Shown: in pieces, positions 5,510 through 7,614 of the stretch
Position numbering within the stretch: the first letter of the stretch is position 1
Layout of the letters: each line of letters starts with the position of its first letter
From: JAEWSN01 sp038249175
Lineage (GTDB): Bacteria > Bacillota > Clostridia > DSM-8532
Assembly (NCBI GenBank): GCA_038249175.1
Contig: JBBRWP010000157.1
Coordinates: 1 to 7,614 of the forward strand
Length of the DNA stretch: 7,614 nt
Direction of reading: 5' to 3'
Made by a program: the position numbers and the translations under genes
The notes under the pieces: model-generated
The model's input: the letters and a program-made list of their open reading frames with translations, nothing else
What the model was told of the DNA's origin: nothing
Databases searched by the model: none

Positions 5510-6763
5510 ATGTCCAGAGAAAAAGTCGTTGAACATTATGATGTCATCGTCATTGGCGGCGGTGCTGCAGGACTTACGGCTGCTATTTATGCAAGCCGTG
5601 CCCGCTTAAAGACACTTCTCCTTGAAAAAGCACTGGTTGGCGGGCTGGCAACCTACACCAATGAAGTGGAGAATTATCCGGGATTTCCCAATAAACCCAA
5701 GGGCGAAGATATTACGAACCTGATGAAGGAGCAAGCAAAAAACCTGGGTGTTCATTTCAAACTGACCGATGTCAAATCAGTTGAATTGAGCGGAGAAGAA
5801 AAGAAGGTTGAAACATTCAGGAATATCTTTATCGGAAAAGTTGTTATCCTGGCTGCCGGCGGCAGACCACGCATCACCAAGGCAGAAAATGAAGAAAAGT
5901 ATCTATTTGACAAGGGAATCTCCTTCTGTGCAACCTGTGACGCTGCTGCCAATACGGACAAAACGGTTGTTGTCATCGGCAGTGGAGATGCGGCCATAGA
6001 AGAAGGCATGTTCCTGACCCGCTTCGCTAAAAAGGTCATTGTTTCCGTTTTGCACCATGAAGGCAAAATGGACTGCAACGAAATTGCCAAAGAAGCGGCT
6101 ATGAAGAATCCTAAAATGTCGTTTGTATGGAATTCAACCGTCAAGCGTTTTGAAGGAGCCGATCATCTGGATTGTGTTGTATTGCGTGACCTAAGAACAG
6201 ATGAAGAAATCCCTGTGTCCTGCGATAATTGTTTTGAATTCATCGGCTATCTGCCCAATACCGAAATATTCAAGGAACAGATTAAGCTGACAGGTGCGGG
6301 ATACATCATCACCAATGAAAAAATGGAAACCAATATCGAGGGGGTTTTTGCCTGCGGAGATGTCCGTGACAAATGGCTCAAGCAGATCGCAACAGCTGTC
6401 GGTGATGGTGCAATTGCCGGTTATGCTGCTGAAAAATATATTGCAGAAACGGAAACGTTCCACAGTGTTATTCTTCAGAAAGACAAACCGGGACTCACCT
6501 TTATCTACAATGCCGTGGATGCGGAAAGTCGCGACTTCCTGATTGAGATTGAACGGATTGAGCAGTATTACTTAAATAAGGTGGTCGTTAACCGTGTGGA
6601 CATATACAAATCCAGCGGTATCGCAGACAGATTGAATGTATCTGAATTCCCCGCTGTTATTCTAACAGTTAACGGGAAGGTTCGGGAACGTTTCATCGGA
6701 CATTTGAACGCCGACCATATCATCTCACAGCTTGAAAAAATCTGTGTGGAATGCTATGTCTAA
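5510..6763 (+). CDS. Thioredoxin-reductase-like FAD oxidoreductase fused to a CXXC-less thioredoxin-fold domain
   Basis: A 417-residue cytoplasmic flavoprotein. Residues 8-312 form a low-Mr thioredoxin-reductase core: FAD motif VIGGGAAGLTAA (14-25), GGLATYTNEVENYPGFP (44-60), redox centre CATC (140-143), dinucleotide motif GSGDAA (157-162), and the second FAD motif GVFACGDV (278-285). The HRRxxxR motif that binds the NADPH phosphate is replaced by HHEGKMD (182-188), so NADH or another donor is likelier. Residues about 318-410 look like a thioredoxin fold by pattern: KPGLTFIY, a V-VNRVDI strand, then SEFPAVILTVNGKV with cis-Pro381. The WCGPC position instead reads NAVDAES. The chain ends ICVECYV, putting a CXXC at 412-415, and another, CDNC, lies at 238-241. 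ATG at 5510 follows GGAGGG by 6 bases. As last gene of the sulfur operon it probably reduces a persulfide or disulfide, perhaps on TusA. Normal TrxR is about 310-320 residues. Confidence 0.88.
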   Translation: MSREKVVEHYDVIVIGGGAAGLTAAIYASRARLKTLLLEKALVGGLATYTNEVENYPGFPNKPKGEDITNLMKEQAKNLGVHFKLTDVKSVELSGEEKKVETFRNIFIGKVVILAAGGRPRITKAENEEKYLFDKGISFCATCDAAANTDKTVVVIGSGDAAIEEGMFLTRFAKKVIVSVLHHEGKMDCNEIAKEAAMKNPKMSFVWNSTVKRFEGADHLDCVVLRDLRTDEEIPVSCDNCFEFIGYLPNTEIFKEQIKLTGAGYIITNEKMETNIEGVFACGDVRDKWLKQIATAVGDGAIAGYAAEKYIAETETFHSVILQKDKPGLTFIYNAVDAESRDFLIEIERIEQYYLNKVVVNRVDIYKSSGIADRLNVSEFPAVILTVNGKVRERFIGHLNADHIISQLEKICVECYV

Positions 6764-6865
6764 GGGAAAGTCGTCTGATTGATGTTTGTACAAAAACTCT
6801 GATTTCAAGCACGGTGGGGATGAAATGACCTGTATTCGTCTGAATCGATTATCTGCCTGAAGATA

Positions 6866-6898
6866 CAAAAGGGAATGCCAATCTGGCATTCCCTTTTG
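6866..6898. terminator. Intrinsic terminator after the sulfur operon
   Basis: A 15-bp perfect stem (CAAAAGGGAATGCCA paired with its complement) around a three-base loop ATC. The stem's own A-run and T-run make it usable on either strand. It lies about 100 bases after the flavoprotein stop and just before the next promoter. The bases between 6764 and 6865 show no gene or other structure that I can support. Confidence 0.85.
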
Positions 6899-6904
6899 CC
6901 TGTA

Positions 6905-6933
6905 TTGACGTTCGTATCAAAAGGGCTTAAAAT
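6905..6933 (+). promoter_or_regulatory. Sigma-A-type promoter of the LCP-like gene
   Basis: TTGACG (6905-6910), a 17-base spacer, TAAAAT (6928-6933): 5 of 6 matches in each box. Transcription would start near 6940, about 22 bases before the first possible ATG. It follows the terminator directly, so this gene is separate from the sulfur operon. Confidence 0.7.
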
Positions 6934-6961
6934 ACAATGTACGTAACACACGACAATAAGG

Positions 6962-7614
6962 ATGATGATATTGAATAAAGATAAAGATATAGACAAGAAT
7001 GGCGCTCATAGCGCAAAAAGCATAGAACGGGCCAAAGGCATAGATAAAGCCAAAAGCCTTAATCGTATCAAGGTCAAAGATAGCAAGGCAACGATGCAAG
7101 CGGCATCCATGGAAAACTTGAAAAAGAAGGCCCTTCTGGTTCGAACCCCGCACCAAAAAAAGGTTCGCCGGCTGCTTGTTGCCATTGGTATTATGGCCGG
7201 CATCCTCGTTCTTTTTTATGTCTACCGTTTTTTCTGGTCACCCAAGCCGATTGTGGAGACCCCGGTTGTGCAGGCTGTGACCGGACTGGTGACGAAAGAA
7301 GATGAAACCGATGTGATCGATACGGTTACCGTGGTGCGGGAACACGAAAAAAACATCAAACCATTTCCGCTACTGGCTGCCAAACCGGATGTGCCTCCTT
7401 TGGTTTCCCCTTCGGCCATCAATTTACTCATTATGGCACGTGATGTCGAAGCCAACCTCTATGACACCCTTATGATTGTGAGCATGAACCTCGATACAGG
7501 AGTTGTTTCACTGATCAATATTCCACGTGATTTATATGTCGATTACAGCGTTGAAGCTTTGAAACTGCTCAATAAAAAAATATCCGGGATGAATGGAAAT
7601 GCCGCGCTGCGCAA
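6962..7614 (+). CDS. LytR-CpsA-Psr (LCP) family-like membrane protein, N-terminal part (runs off window)
   Basis: 217 complete codons are visible and the gene continues beyond the window. Residues 1-70 are cytoplasmic, very rich in Lys and Asp, with loose IDK/AKS repetition. Residues 71-91 (LLVAIGIMAGILVLFYVYRFF) form one membrane anchor, giving a type II topology. A linker of about 60 residues leads to the start of an LCP domain: INLLIMARDVEANLYDTLMI (153-172), then the VVSLINIPRDLYVDY stretch with the conserved IPRD arginine (189). LCP enzymes attach lipid-linked glycopolymers to the cell wall outside the membrane. The first LCP motif is unusual: the usual G-D-x-R and R-S/T-D-T elements read ARDVE and LYDT. 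In-frame starts are ATG 6962, ATG 6965 and TTG 6971. AAGGA ends 8 bases before the TTG but touches the ATGs, so the true start may be 6971. Wall-glycan work fits the glycosyltransferase genes upstream of the sulfur module. Confidence 0.82.
   Translation, partial: MMILNKDKDIDKNGAHSAKSIERAKGIDKAKSLNRIKVKDSKATMQAASMENLKKKALLVRTPHQKKVRRLLVAIGIMAGILVLFYVYRFFWSPKPIVETPVVQAVTGLVTKEDETDVIDTVTVVREHEKNIKPFPLLAAKPDVPPLVSPSAINLLIMARDVEANLYDTLMIVSMNLDTGVVSLINIPRDLYVDYSVEALKLLNKKISGMNGNAALR

Noticed and set aside
5752..6144. 130-residue minus-strand open frame
   Set aside because: It lies wholly within the flavoprotein gene in antisense, with no ribosome site and no recognisable motifs.
6805..7455. Several minus-strand open frames of 63-79 residues
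   Set aside because: They are antisense to the terminator, promoter and LCP-like gene. The plus strand has a promoter, a membrane anchor and LCP motifs in one continuous frame.

Overview
The window looks like chromosome from a low- to mid-GC Bacillota bacterium, probably an anaerobic clostridial type. The grounds are strong purine-rich ribosome binding sites before almost every gene, TTG starts, a LytR-CpsA-Psr (LCP) type wall protein, and CFGxxCPxP-type TusA proteins next to split YeeE/YedE transporter halves. I cannot name a genus from the sequence.

Left part (1-2316, minus strand): a surface-glycan segment read right to left. A full-length WecE/RffA-type sugar aminotransferase is followed after one base by a family 2 glycosyltransferase, whose stop overlaps the start of an ATP-grasp protein cut by the window edge. 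The glycosyltransferase ends in five tandem 14-residue repeats (42 bp each), two of them identical in DNA.

Middle part (about 2334-6898): a self-contained reduced-sulfur module. It holds tusA copy 1 (plus), a convergent LysR-type regulator (minus), and a divergent plus-strand operon: YeeE/YedE half 1, tusA copy 2, YeeE/YedE half 2, and a thioredoxin-reductase-like flavoprotein. The lysR-operon intergenic region carries a phased ATAAG/CTTAT array that fits a LysR-type operator. A 31-bp perfect direct repeat sits where tusA-1 and lysR converge. The module ends at a 15-bp perfect hairpin.

Right part (6905-7614, plus): a good sigma-A-type promoter and the 5' part of an LCP-like membrane protein, running off the window. 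Glycan or wall genes therefore flank the sulfur module on both sides.

Likely teamwork (inference): the two membrane halves form one thiosulfate-type importer, TusA cysteines take up the sulfane sulfur as a persulfide, and the flavoprotein supplies electrons to release or reduce it. The flavoprotein is the most unusual gene. Its TrxR core has an intact CATC centre. It is fused to a thioredoxin-fold domain that has lost its CXXC, and the chain ends with a different CXXC in the last six residues.
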